A DNA stretch of 20,582 nucleotides from Bacteroidia bacterium (GCA_013042025.1 JABDQY010000186.1:1-20582); one strand, 5' to 3'. Positions 7,428-15,449 are shown, counted from the stretch's first letter. Translations and numbers: made by a program. The notes: generated by a model not told the origin, from the sequence alone.

Positions 7428-7465
7428 GAATGTTTTTCTATCTATACATTGTAAATCTCTCAATT

Positions 7466-8962
7466 CTAATCAAAAGGTTTTATGTTAATTCGCTTAAGTT
7501 GCTTATTTACAAAACCGTTTATTTCAGGTGCCAGTTTTAACTTATATGCTGCCAAACCAAAAGTTAGAATAAACAAACCTGAAAATAAGAAAAGGTTAAT
7601 TATAGGTATTGAAGTTCTCGGCAGTATTGAAATAACTAAATAAGAGAGAAGTGAAAGAGCCAAAACTTGTAATGTGGCCTTATTAAATGGGTTGAAATTG
7701 TATTTTTTCTTTAAGAACCAAAACTTGGCAACATTAAAAACAATGATCGATATTATCGTAGCTACTCCACTCCCTTCAATTCCATATTGAGGAATAAGTA
7801 AAAAGTTCAACCCTACATTCACAGCTGCAGACAATAACAACATCCAGAGAAGTAACTTATAGTCTTTGGACATGGAGAGAATTTGGCTATTAATTCCAGA
7901 TGCCATATCAATAATTTTTGCCACACATAACATTAAAACCATTGATTTTGCCAGCATGAATTCGTTTCCTTTTGGCATTAGTAAAAACAAGTCGTCCACT
8001 ACCAACCAAAATGACAGAAATGCCCCTAAAGAAAACACCAATAGACTTGAAGAAGTTCGCCTATACATGCTTCGAATCCCGTCCAAATCATTGTCCTTCC
8101 AATACTTCGCAACTATTGGAGTGCTAATTGCAACAATCAAGCTAAAGGGAATTGCAACTGCATTAGCAATAAACAAACTCCAAGAATACAAACCGTTTTG
8201 ATAGGTTCCTTTAAGACTCGTTATCATGATAACATCTATTTGGTTTGTTAATGTACCTCCTATGCCAGTAAGAACACTAAAAAACGCGAAAACTGCCATG
8301 GGTTTTAAATCAAGTTCTTTGCTAAAACTGGTAATCGCAATCTTGGGTCTAATCTTTTCATGTCTCAGCATATAAAGCACGAAGCTTAATCCCAGCAAAA
8401 CGTAGTAAATCAATAAATATACTAGAAGAGAATCAAATGCATATAGATTGCTGTAATACCCTATAGCCAGTAAAGGCAGAACAAATTTTAGTAATTGAGC
8501 AAATAGCGATGGTACAGAAATTCTACCATGGACAGCAGAGATGGTTCTTGCAGATGCTATGTATGGCACTATGGCTCCAATACCAAAAAGTACGATAACC
8601 GCTATTTTGGAAACCGCTGAGTTGTCATTGTAATGTTCAAATACTTGTTCTTTAAACACTAAAAACAGACCCAGAAAGAGTATGACGTTTAACGTGACAA
8701 CAAAGAATAATAGCCCGTACAGATTTTGCTTCTTCCTTTCATTGTCTGAGTAAACAGGATAATACTTGGTAAAAACTGTTGTTGCCCCTAGTAAGAGAAA
8801 AGGAGTAAAAAAGGCAGAAGTCTGTAAAACAAATTGAAGCTCACCATATTGCTCAATTGACAAGGTTAACGGATAAATAATAATTTGATTTATTACTCCC
8901 ATTAAGATGCCAGCATAAGTGACAGTGGCGGCTTTAAAACTTTGTCTTGCTACAAGTCCCAT
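7466..8962 (-). CDS. Wzx-type polysaccharide flippase
   Basis: A 498-residue polytopic inner-membrane protein of the MOP/MVF superfamily (oligosaccharide flippase), which turns lipid-linked glycan units across the inner membrane. It shows about 12-14 hydrophobic helices spread along the chain, with short charged loops. The N-terminal region is typical of the family (MGLVARQSFKAATVTYAG, then IEQYGELQFV and an LGATTVFTKYYP block near 60-70), as is the later IDVIMITSLKGTYQNGLYS block. The start is ATG 8960-8962. It diverges from the aldolase-led operon over a 236-base gap and is the likely exporter for the glycan built by that operon. Which substrate it flips cannot be told from sequence. A TTTCTTTG stretch upstream is a poor promoter match. 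Confidence 0.9.
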   Translation of the reverse strand: MGLVARQSFKAATVTYAGILMGVINQIIIYPLTLSIEQYGELQFVLQTSAFFTPFLLLGATTVFTKYYPVYSDNERKKQNLYGLLFFVVTLNVILFLGLFLVFKEQVFEHYNDNSAVSKIAVIVLFGIGAIVPYIASARTISAVHGRISVPSLFAQLLKFVLPLLAIGYYSNLYAFDSLLVYLLIYYVLLGLSFVLYMLRHEKIRPKIAITSFSKELDLKPMAVFAFFSVLTGIGGTLTNQIDVIMITSLKGTYQNGLYSWSLFIANAVAIPFSLIVAISTPIVAKYWKDNDLDGIRSMYRRTSSSLLVFSLGAFLSFWLVVDDLFLLMPKGNEFMLAKSMVLMLCVAKIIDMASGINSQILSMSKDYKLLLWMLLLSAAVNVGLNFLLIPQYGIEGSGVATIISIIVFNVAKFWFLKKKYNFNPFNKATLQVLALSLLSYLVISILPRTSIPIINLFLFSGLFILTFGLAAYKLKLAPEINGFVNKQLKRINIKPFD

Positions 8963-9007
8963 TTATCTTGGCACAAAGAAAATCTTTTGCAGCATTCTAA
9001 ACTACAT

Positions 9008-9048
9008 TTGGTTGGTTAAGATATAAGTTAATCAGTTAAATCGACCAA
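9008..9048. repeat. imperfect inverted repeat between flippase and aldolase genes
   Basis: TTGGTTGGTTAA (9008-9019) and TTAAATCGACCAA (9036-9048) pair over about 12 positions if G-U pairs and one bulge are allowed. They lie in the divergent regulatory gap (8963-9198). This could be an operator or an RNA hairpin; it has no T-tract and is weak. Confidence 0.25.
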
Positions 9049-9168
9049 AAATCTTGTAATATTCAGATAATAGAATTATTAAGAACCGACTAACTCATTA
9101 TTTATTTCGCTTGGATGGCGTAATTCATATTCTTTAGAGCTAACACATACATTGTACCATAGAAACAA

Positions 9169-9176
9169 TAAATTTG
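9169..9176 (+). promoter_or_regulatory. candidate -7 box for the ulosonate operon (TAAATTTG)
   Basis: It is an exact TAnnTTTG match, 22 bases before the TTG start of the aldolase gene. The nearest TTG upstream is only 14 bases away, short of the usual 17-23, so the -33 element is uncertain. Confidence 0.5.
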
Positions 9177-9198
9177 TAGCTAAATAAACATTCAGTTA

Positions 9199-10749
9199 TT
9201 GAAACAGTTACAAATTCTTGATTGCACACTTAGAGATGGTGGATACTATAATGATTGGGATTTCCCAGACGAACTAGCAAATCAGTACTTTTCTCATTTA
9301 ACTCAAATTCCAATTGAATATATTGAGATCGGATATAGAAATCCTCAATATTCGAACAACTACTTTGGACAATACTTCCATCTAAGCGTTGAGAAGATTG
9401 ATGAGATTAAAAGTAAGCTAGGGGGTAAGAAAATTGCTGTAATGCTTGACAGTAAGAGTATCGAACAAGAAAATATTGCTAAAATTTTAGATCCAATTAA
9501 AGGGAAAGTAGATTTAATACGAATAGCTGTTAATCCATTACAGTTATCTAAGTCGCTAGATCTTGCAAGTGAAATTAAAAAACGTGATTTTGAATTGGCT
9601 CTAAACTTTATGTATCTATCGAAACATCCTTTGACTTCTAAAATTATTCAAGAAGTTAACAACTGTGACTTTGAACCAGACTACATTTATTTAGTAGACT
9701 CTTATGGTGGAGCAAATCCAGAGTTAGTAGAAACTCAGGTGTCTTTGCTTAAAAGCATGTATGATGGTAAAATTGGCTATCACGGACATAATAATCTAGA
9801 AATGGCTCTTATCAATTCTTTAACCGCAATTAAACATGGTGCATCGATTATTGATTGCACTGTTTTAGGCATGGGGCGAGGAGCTGGCAACCTTAAAACT
9901 GAACTATTGCTTGCATATCTTGTCGGTACAAAACAAATTAGTTGTAACCTTGAAGAAGTTGCAAAGCTCATAAATGAATTTAAACCTCTTCAACAGCAAT
10001 ACAATTGGGGAACTAATCTCCCTTACATGATTGCGGGTTCTTTAAACTTTCCTCAAGCAAAAATAATGAGTTGGTTAGTTTCAGATAGATATACACAAGA
10101 TGACATCGTTTCCAAAGTGTTTAATTCTTCTGAAGACTTTGATCATTCATTTAAAAAGATAAAACAACTCGACTCAACTAATCCACAGAAACCACTTGTT
10201 ATAATTGGTGGCGGACCTTCAACACATATTAATGCTTCCAAAATAGTGAAGTATGTGAAGAGTAATCCAGAGATTAAAGTTTTCAGTACTTCGCTTGAAC
10301 AGGTTTCAGCTTTTAAGGAAATTCTATCAAGAACCACTTTTTGCCTCTCAGGAAAACAACTTCGAGATATTAATAAATTAGAAAATGATATTGTTTCTAA
10401 AATCGAGCGAATTGTATTAGCTCCAAGTCCTCGTAATATTGAAGTTACTATCCCTAGTTATGACGAAAACAAAATCTATGAGTTGTCAGAATTACACTAT
10501 GCAGACCAATCTGAAGATTCTCCTTTCATTATAGCTTTGGAACTAGCATTTATCGAAAACGGTGATGTGGAATTACTCGGTTTTGATGGATATCCAAATT
10601 CAACTGATAAAGGAGTTTTTCTTAATCAATTGAACAATCAAATAATTCAATCTTATAGAAATTTAGGGCTTCATATTACCTCCCTTACTAAAACTAAATA
10701 CTTGTTGGAGAAAGGGCCTTCTATTCACGCTAAGACCATGTTCATATGA
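9199..10749 (+). CDS. DmpG/HMGL-type aldolase fused to a GGGPS domain
   Basis: A 516-residue two-domain protein. Residues 1-270 form an HMGL-like TIM barrel close to 4-hydroxy-2-oxovalerate aldolase. It shows LDCTLRDGGYYNDWDF (7-22; Arg12 and metal ligand Asp13), the metal pair His195 and His197 in YHGHNN, and GMGRGAGN (224-231), as in DmpG. Class II enzymes of this kind join pyruvate to an aldehyde, giving 4-hydroxy-2-oxo acids. From about 330 a second domain starts with LVIIGGGPSTHIN and has a late LLGFDGYPNS block (459-468). The layout recalls DUF115/MptE-like Rossmann proteins of surface-glycan loci, but I cannot fix its family. The start is TTG at 9199; an in-frame TAA at 9181 and the early LDCTLRD strand force it. 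It overlaps the KdsB-like gene by ATGA. A role making a ulosonic acid is inferred. Confidence 0.85.
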   Translation: MKQLQILDCTLRDGGYYNDWDFPDELANQYFSHLTQIPIEYIEIGYRNPQYSNNYFGQYFHLSVEKIDEIKSKLGGKKIAVMLDSKSIEQENIAKILDPIKGKVDLIRIAVNPLQLSKSLDLASEIKKRDFELALNFMYLSKHPLTSKIIQEVNNCDFEPDYIYLVDSYGGANPELVETQVSLLKSMYDGKIGYHGHNNLEMALINSLTAIKHGASIIDCTVLGMGRGAGNLKTELLLAYLVGTKQISCNLEEVAKLINEFKPLQQQYNWGTNLPYMIAGSLNFPQAKIMSWLVSDRYTQDDIVSKVFNSSEDFDHSFKKIKQLDSTNPQKPLVIIGGGPSTHINASKIVKYVKSNPEIKVFSTSLEQVSAFKEILSRTTFCLSGKQLRDINKLENDIVSKIERIVLAPSPRNIEVTIPSYDENKIYELSELHYADQSEDSPFIIALELAFIENGDVELLGFDGYPNSTDKGVFLNQLNNQIIQSYRNLGLHITSLTKTKYLLEKGPSIHAKTMFI

Positions 10750-11480
10750 AGATTCTTGGGATTATTCCAGCAAGATATAAATCAAGTCGATTCCCTGGGA
10801 AACCGCTTGCTCTTATTTTAGGAAAACCACTGATTATTTATGTCTGTGAAATTGCGGAAGAGGCATTAGGGAAGGAAAATGTTGTAGTTGCAACAGACAG
10901 CAACCAAATTGCAGATTTGGTTAAATCTTTTGGATATAACTATTGCTTAACATCCCCTGACCATCTTACGGGAACCGATAGACTTGTTGAAGTTTCAGAA
11001 AAAATGGATTCAGATATTTACCTAAACATTCAAGGGGATGAACCATTAATAAATCCATTAGACATAAAAAAAATAGCAGAAAATAAAACTTTGTTTCCGG
11101 ATTTTATTATCAATGGTATGACCTATATTTCAGATAGTGAAGACCCTAATTCTATCAACATACCTAAGGTAGTTGTTGATTGTAATAGTAAGCTACTCTA
11201 TATGTCTAGAGCTGCAATTCCAGGTAGTAAAAACCCAAGCAATAACTTAAGATATTTGAAGCAAGTTTGCATCTATGCTTTTAATAAGGAGGAATTGCAA
11301 CTTATGAAATCCAATCCAACCAAAACACCACTTGAAGATTCAGAAGACATTGAAATACTTCGATTTTTGGAATTAGGTAGGAACGTAAAAATGGTGCATT
11401 TAAGTTCAGGAAGTCTTGCCGTAGATGTTCCAAGTGATATTAAAAACGTTGAAAATGAATTACGACTTAAGAAAGTATAA
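10746..11480 (+). CDS. KdsB-like CMP-ulosonate synthetase
   Basis: A 244-residue cytidylyltransferase of the 3-deoxy-manno-octulosonate (CMP-Kdo synthetase) family, which activates a 2-keto-3-deoxy sugar acid with CTP. Visible blocks are IIPARYKSSRFPGKPL (6-21, CTP loop), VVVATDS, TGTDRL, NIQGDEPLI (94-102; Asp98 is the metal ligand), MSRAAIP, KQVCIYAF, EDSEDIEILRFLELG and LAVDVPSDI near the end. The length is normal. Some sugar-facing blocks differ from housekeeping KdsB as I recall it: KQVCIYAF where E. coli has LRHLGIYGY, and no aromatic after SRAAIP. This suggests a different ulosonic acid, or a paralogue beside the lipid A enzyme. It overlaps the aldolase by four bases and the HAD gene by 26. 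The fold is certain, the substrate is not. Confidence 0.88.
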   Translation: MKILGIIPARYKSSRFPGKPLALILGKPLIIYVCEIAEEALGKENVVVATDSNQIADLVKSFGYNYCLTSPDHLTGTDRLVEVSEKMDSDIYLNIQGDEPLINPLDIKKIAENKTLFPDFIINGMTYISDSEDPNSINIPKVVVDCNSKLLYMSRAAIPGSKNPSNNLRYLKQVCIYAFNKEELQLMKSNPTKTPLEDSEDIEILRFLELGRNVKMVHLSSGSLAVDVPSDIKNVENELRLKKV

Positions 11481-12078
11481 AAACATTTTGTGGGATTTTG
11501 ATGGAGTAATCATGGATTCTATGGAAATAAGAGATTCAGGTTTCCTAGAAATTTTCAAGGATTTCCCCAATGAGCAGGTTGAAGAATTAATGAATTTTCA
11601 TAGGACAAATGGTGGTTGGTCGAGGTATGTAAAAATCGAGCATTTTCTTAAAAACATAGTTAAAACGGAATGTTCCAAGGAGATTATTGCAGATTATGCT
11701 GCTCAATTCTCTTCCATCATGTTAAAACTTCTAGTTAATCCTGATTTTTTAATCGCAGATTCTCTAAACTATATAAAATCGAACCAACACATAAACTATC
11801 ATATTGTTTCAGGATCGGACGGCACTGAACTTAATCATATCTGTAAAGAACTTGGACTGAATACTTATTTTCTAACTATTAATGGGTCTCCAACTGCTAA
11901 GATTGAACTCGTAAGTAGGATTATTAAAAAGTACAATTACAACATAGCTGACACTTGTTTGATAGGCGATTCGATTAATGATTTTGAAGCTGCAAACGAA
12001 AACAACATTGACTTTTATGGGTACAATAACCCTGATTTGTTAGAAAATCATAAAGTAATTGATAGCTTCCAGAACTAG
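11455..12078 (+). CDS. HAD-family phosphatase
   Basis: A 207-residue haloacid-dehalogenase hydrolase with a helical cap, similar in layout to beta-phosphoglucomutase/phosphoglycolate phosphatase proteins. The motifs are complete: WDFDGVIMDS (Asp14 nucleophile, Asp16), VSGSD (Ser119), Lys149 in SPTAKIELV, and LIGDSINDFEAA (Asp172, Asp176). I chose ATG 11455 over an in-frame ATG ten codons upstream because DLRKYKNILWDFDG then begins naturally near residue 4; the overlap with the KdsB-like gene is 26 bases. It is not of the small KdsC type, which lacks a cap. In this operon it would most simply remove phosphate from a sugar or ulosonate intermediate, before or after condensation. That role comes from context only. 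Confidence 0.85.
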   Translation: MNYDLRKYKNILWDFDGVIMDSMEIRDSGFLEIFKDFPNEQVEELMNFHRTNGGWSRYVKIEHFLKNIVKTECSKEIIADYAAQFSSIMLKLLVNPDFLIADSLNYIKSNQHINYHIVSGSDGTELNHICKELGLNTYFLTINGSPTAKIELVSRIIKKYNYNIADTCLIGDSINDFEAANENNIDFYGYNNPDLLENHKVIDSFQN

Positions 12079-12123
12079 ATTTAGAACATATTTAACCTAA
12101 TATTATAATGCAATCCTGTTAAT

Positions 12124-13602
12124 ATGAACTCACGAAACTACGATCAAGTTTTTATAATAAACAGGTACTCTAACGCAAAAAGCTTAGAGAAGGAAGTTAA
12201 AGAATCCTCAAAAAAAATTCTAATTGTTTCTACTCACCATCTCTATAAAAATGAAAGAGAAGAAATTCAAAATCAGATAGTAACACCATCAATCGAATTT
12301 ATAAGTTATGACTCTTTTAATGAATTAATTGATGATGCTAATCTGGATGAGAAAGCATTTCAAATGAGCAAGAGATGGATAAAGTACCTATCTATATACC
12401 ATTCTGCATTAAAGGTTAATGTAATTTATTTGAAAAACAGCTTTGTATATGAGCAGCTAAAGGTAAATGGCTATATTAGTAAAAACTCTTCCATCACAGT
12501 TTTTTGTACCAATTATGACTTATACAATCTTGGAATAAGCTATAAGTTTTGGAATACAACACGTTCAAAAATTATCTCGACTAAAGCTTTTTCGAAGCTA
12601 TTTCTCTTTCGTAAAAAAATCACTTATAACTCTGCCCTTAAATTATTATCGTATTACCTAACCGCCATCTTTCAAACCATCAAACCTGTCAAAATGCACA
12701 AAGTGTCTGATACATACAAATATTACGTAATGGACAAGCATAGGGTAACGTTTAAGAAGAATTTAAACGTGAAAGAAGTGTGGTTTATTCCTATATTAAT
12801 CTATTTCCAAAAGGCGTTTTTGGCAACACCAATACATTCAAAAGCCAAAGTACTAACACTTTACCCATTTATTAAAAGAAGTAAAACGGTATTAATTAGC
12901 GATGCTTTTAGACCATCTACTTATCCCCACTTTTTTGCTTTGGGATACTTTGGAAGTCAAATAATAGTGAAAAACAAGTTAGACTATTCTTACTTTAAGA
13001 AGGCTAATTTAGCGGTTCTACCTTTCGATGAATTGATTTACAATCAAAGAATGCCAATTGATATTTCACCAAAAAAGGACAGGGTGAACAAAGTTTGTTT
13101 ATCCTTAAACCATGCTGTGGACTTTTGTAGCATTATTAGCAGATGTGACACAGACAAACTGATAGAATCTGTAATATCAATAGCTAGAAGAAATCCTAAA
13201 ATTCAATTTACAATTCGCCTTCATCCAACATCAGACCTACCTCAAGGAGAAGGTTTAAATTGGTCCGAACGAATTAATAACTTTGTTTCATTTCAGAAAT
13301 TAGACAACTTAAAATTATCTGCAAATACCTTGCAAAAAGACTGGGAAGAATCATATATTTTTCTGTCAGAATATTCTTTATCGGTTATAGACTCAATAGT
13401 TTACGACAATTTTGCAATTTTTGTTAATCTTACCAATAGAAAAAGTTTTGCTTTGGACCTAAAAAACTCAGGTTTCCCAGAGGTGAACTCAGAAGCTCAA
13501 TTGGAAGAAAAAATCAAGTCTATAATTAGCAATCCTGAAATGGCATTAACAGAATTAAAAAATGCAACATCTTCCTTTAATAAAGAATTCTACACCTCGT
13601 AA
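12124..13602 (+). CDS. putative CMP-sugar glycosyltransferase (GT-B-like, HP motif)
   Basis: A 492-residue protein with no confident family from inspection. The C-terminal half has FTIRLHPTSD with His367-Pro368, then SEYSLSVIDSIVYDNFAIFV (415-434). The His-Pro pair followed by a Ser-rich turn is the pattern of bacterial sialyl- and polysialyltransferases and related Kdo transferases, where it holds CMP. The N-terminal half (VFIINRYSNAKSLEKE, KKILIVSTHHLY, NVIYLKNSFVYEQ, SITVFCTNYDLYNLG) looks like a Rossmann-like acceptor domain. No signal peptide or membrane helix is evident. It begins 45 bases after the HAD gene and reads the same way, so it fits as the enzyme using the CMP-ulosonate made upstream. 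It could instead be another GT-B or a capsule modification protein. The function is inferred. Confidence 0.6.
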   Translation: MNSRNYDQVFIINRYSNAKSLEKEVKESSKKILIVSTHHLYKNEREEIQNQIVTPSIEFISYDSFNELIDDANLDEKAFQMSKRWIKYLSIYHSALKVNVIYLKNSFVYEQLKVNGYISKNSSITVFCTNYDLYNLGISYKFWNTTRSKIISTKAFSKLFLFRKKITYNSALKLLSYYLTAIFQTIKPVKMHKVSDTYKYYVMDKHRVTFKKNLNVKEVWFIPILIYFQKAFLATPIHSKAKVLTLYPFIKRSKTVLISDAFRPSTYPHFFALGYFGSQIIVKNKLDYSYFKKANLAVLPFDELIYNQRMPIDISPKKDRVNKVCLSLNHAVDFCSIISRCDTDKLIESVISIARRNPKIQFTIRLHPTSDLPQGEGLNWSERINNFVSFQKLDNLKLSANTLQKDWEESYIFLSEYSLSVIDSIVYDNFAIFVNLTNRKSFALDLKNSGFPEVNSEAQLEEKIKSIISNPEMALTELKNATSSFNKEFYTS

Positions 13603-13630
13603 ATTCAAAACGAGTTGATTAATAATTCTT

Positions 13631-14422
13631 TCATTTAATTAGTGATTCTATCTTTCGCTTTAATACACCTAATCTATTATAAGTAACCGTGATTAATCGA
13701 GACAAATTAAATTTTAGCGTTGGATTACGTGTGCCTACCAGCCAACCTCTATCCAATTCTGTTTTAAGATCATAGAATGTTAAACCGCTTTCTCTTAATT
13801 TTGATTTTAAATCGTTCAAGCTATAATCTTCAACTAAATCAAAATGATAAAGCAATACAATATTGTCAATCTTTTTTAAAAGTTCTTGAGGTGTCTTCAT
13901 AACTATTCCAACTTCAGATCCTTCACAATTAAATTTTATCAATTTAATATTTGAAATATTATTGAAATCAATGAAATCCTTGAATGTAACATTTTTTACT
14001 TCTTCAAATTCACCCCCAAAGTTATGAACTACACTATGTCCCCAATTGCCGTGTTCAGTATCATAAAACAGTTTTTGGGTCCCAACATCATCTCCAGTCA
14101 ATGCTACATGATGAGGTTTAATATTACTTAATCCATTTGACTCAACGTTCAACTTAAGTATGTTATAAGTATCAATAGACGCTTCAAAACAATGTATTTC
14201 TAACTGCCTTTGAGTAATTTGATGAAGCATTAAAGAAAATGTTCCTATATGAGACCCAACATCAAAAACAACATCACCTTTTTTAAAATCTATGTATTTT
14301 AATACAGGTAGATAAATGTCATTTTCAAAACTATGTCCTATTACATTTTCGTCAGATGTTTGAGGCCTAAAGCGAATGGTATAATCAAATTTTTTTACCC
14401 GGCCTAGTTTATTTGGATCCAT
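13631..14422 (-). CDS. FkbM-family SAM-dependent methyltransferase
   Basis: A 263-residue methyltransferase of the FkbM type, often an O-methyltransferase acting on sugars in glycan loci. SAM-binding motif I is VVFDVGSHIGTFS (51-63), followed by HCFEAS and the FkbM-specific KFNCEGSE strand. The C-terminal part (to KRKIESLIK) is basic. A longer reading from TTG 14440 exists, but that TTG lies inside the TACTTTTG promoter box (14438-14445), so transcription would begin downstream of it; ATG 14422 is preferred. The gene runs against its neighbours: it converges with the transferase at 12124 (28 bases between stops) and diverges from the GT2 gene. It is a separate transcript inside the locus and may have been added later. 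Confidence 0.85.
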   Translation of the reverse strand: MDPNKLGRVKKFDYTIRFRPQTSDENVIGHSFENDIYLPVLKYIDFKKGDVVFDVGSHIGTFSLMLHQITQRQLEIHCFEASIDTYNILKLNVESNGLSNIKPHHVALTGDDVGTQKLFYDTEHGNWGHSVVHNFGGEFEEVKNVTFKDFIDFNNISNIKLIKFNCEGSEVGIVMKTPQELLKKIDNIVLLYHFDLVEDYSLNDLKSKLRESGLTFYDLKTELDRGWLVGTRNPTLKFNLSRLITVTYNRLGVLKRKIESLIK

Positions 14423-14437
14423 TGTTATTGAGTATTG

Positions 14438-14445
14438 CAAAAGTA
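14438..14445 (-). promoter_or_regulatory. candidate FkbM gene -7 box (TACTTTTG)
   Basis: It matches TAnnTTTG on the minus strand, 15 bases before ATG 14422. It contains the alternative TTG start and so argues against it. The surrounding CAATACTTTTG is identical to the box facing upp at 4411-4421. Confidence 0.5.
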
Positions 14446-14525
14446 TTGAAATGAATGGTTTGGTCTAATTAATTATTTAAAGTTGTCTTATCAAAGATTC
14501 ATTATGTGTCGTATGTCTAATCACA

Positions 14526-14533
14526 TATTTTTG
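14526..14533 (+). promoter_or_regulatory. candidate GT2 gene -7 box (TATTTTTG)
   Basis: A TAnnTTTG match only 9 bases before the TTG start at 14543, which implies a very short or absent leader. No TTG stands at the -33 distance. Confidence 0.4.
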
Positions 14534-14542
14534 TAAATCATA

Positions 14543-15439
14543 TTGAACCCAATTCTTACCATAGCTATTTGCACATTCAATAGACCTGAATTGTTAAAAA
14601 TTTGCTTGTCTCAGATTGAGCCCTTACTAAACAGCAATGTTGAACTTCTGGTTATTGACAATGGAACCGAAAAAGTTGACCATGTTGTTAAAGAATTTAC
14701 TTCAGCTAAATATTTTTCTGAAGAGAATACAGGTCTTTCATATGCAAGAAACAGAGCCATAATTGAATCCTCAGGTGATTGGGTTTTTTATATCGATGAC
14801 GATGCAAAAGCAAATAAACACCTGATTTCAACTGCCCTAGAACATTGCTCTCAAAATCATTTCGTATTTGGAGGTGTGTATTTGCCTTGGTATCATTATG
14901 GAAAACCAAAGTGGTTTAAAGACCACTATGCCAGCAACCAACAGAATTTCAGTACACCTGGGAAACTTCCTAAAAATGAATATTTATCAGGTGGCGTTCT
15001 TGCAATTCATAAGAAGGTTTTTTTGGAGATTGGGAACTTTAACACAGCTCTTGGCATGACAGGAACAGTTACCGGATATGGTGAAGAATCTGAACTTCAA
15101 GATAGAATGATTGTTGCAAACTTTGACCGATTCTATGATGACAAATTGATAATTGAGCATGTTGTAGCGGAATATAAGCTAACCGTTAATTGGTTTTTGA
15201 AATCTAACTATAAAAGAGGAGTTGACATGGCAAAATATCAAACAGGATTTAAGCTTATTAATGTATTGAAAGAATTCTTTCTTCTAATCATTATTTTGGT
15301 TTTAAACCTTATTGAATTTACCCCAAAACTTCTGTCAAAGAGTGACTACTTTTTTGAGAATTGGAGAATAGATGTATTCAAGAAATTTAGCAAAAGGAAA
15401 GGTTTTATAGTGCAAACGCTCTTCCCCAAAAACACCTAA
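14543..15439 (+). CDS. family 2 glycosyltransferase
   Basis: A 298-residue GT-A-fold inverting glycosyltransferase that adds a sugar from a nucleotide-sugar donor to a growing lipid-linked glycan at the cytosolic face of the inner membrane. The N-terminus LTIAICTFNRPELLKICLSQ, ELLVIDNG, NTGLSYARNRAI and the metal-binding DDD (Asp85-87 in FYIDDDA) are classical. Acceptor-side SGGVLAIHKKVF and GYGEESELQDR (178-188) follow. A hydrophobic stretch at about 243-260 (KEFFLLIIILVLNLIEF) may anchor it to the membrane, and the tail is basic. The start is TTG 14543: an in-frame TAA lies at 14534-14536, and the first strand begins at residue 4. The GT4 gene follows 51 bases downstream. Donor and acceptor are unknown. 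Confidence 0.92.
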   Translation: MNPILTIAICTFNRPELLKICLSQIEPLLNSNVELLVIDNGTEKVDHVVKEFTSAKYFSEENTGLSYARNRAIIESSGDWVFYIDDDAKANKHLISTALEHCSQNHFVFGGVYLPWYHYGKPKWFKDHYASNQQNFSTPGKLPKNEYLSGGVLAIHKKVFLEIGNFNTALGMTGTVTGYGEESELQDRMIVANFDRFYDDKLIIEHVVAEYKLTVNWFLKSNYKRGVDMAKYQTGFKLINVLKEFFLLIIILVLNLIEFTPKLLSKSDYFFENWRIDVFKKFSKRKGFIVQTLFPKNT

Positions 15440-15449
15440 ATCATTTTTC

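Noticed and set aside
8974..8981. TTTCTTTG as flippase promoter box
   Set aside because: It lacks the TA of the -7 consensus and has no -33 partner; too weak to annotate.
11425..11454. Longer N-terminus for the HAD phosphatase
   Set aside because: It only increases the overlap with the KdsB-like gene and adds residues before a complete HAD start; the ATG at 11455 suffices.
13594..13615. Small CTCG/CGAG hairpin between the convergent transferase and methyltransferase genes
   Set aside because: Only four pairs around an 11-base loop and no T-tract; not a credible terminator.
14423..14440. TTG start for the FkbM methyltransferase
   Set aside because: The TTG falls inside the likely -7 promoter box, so it would not be in the message.
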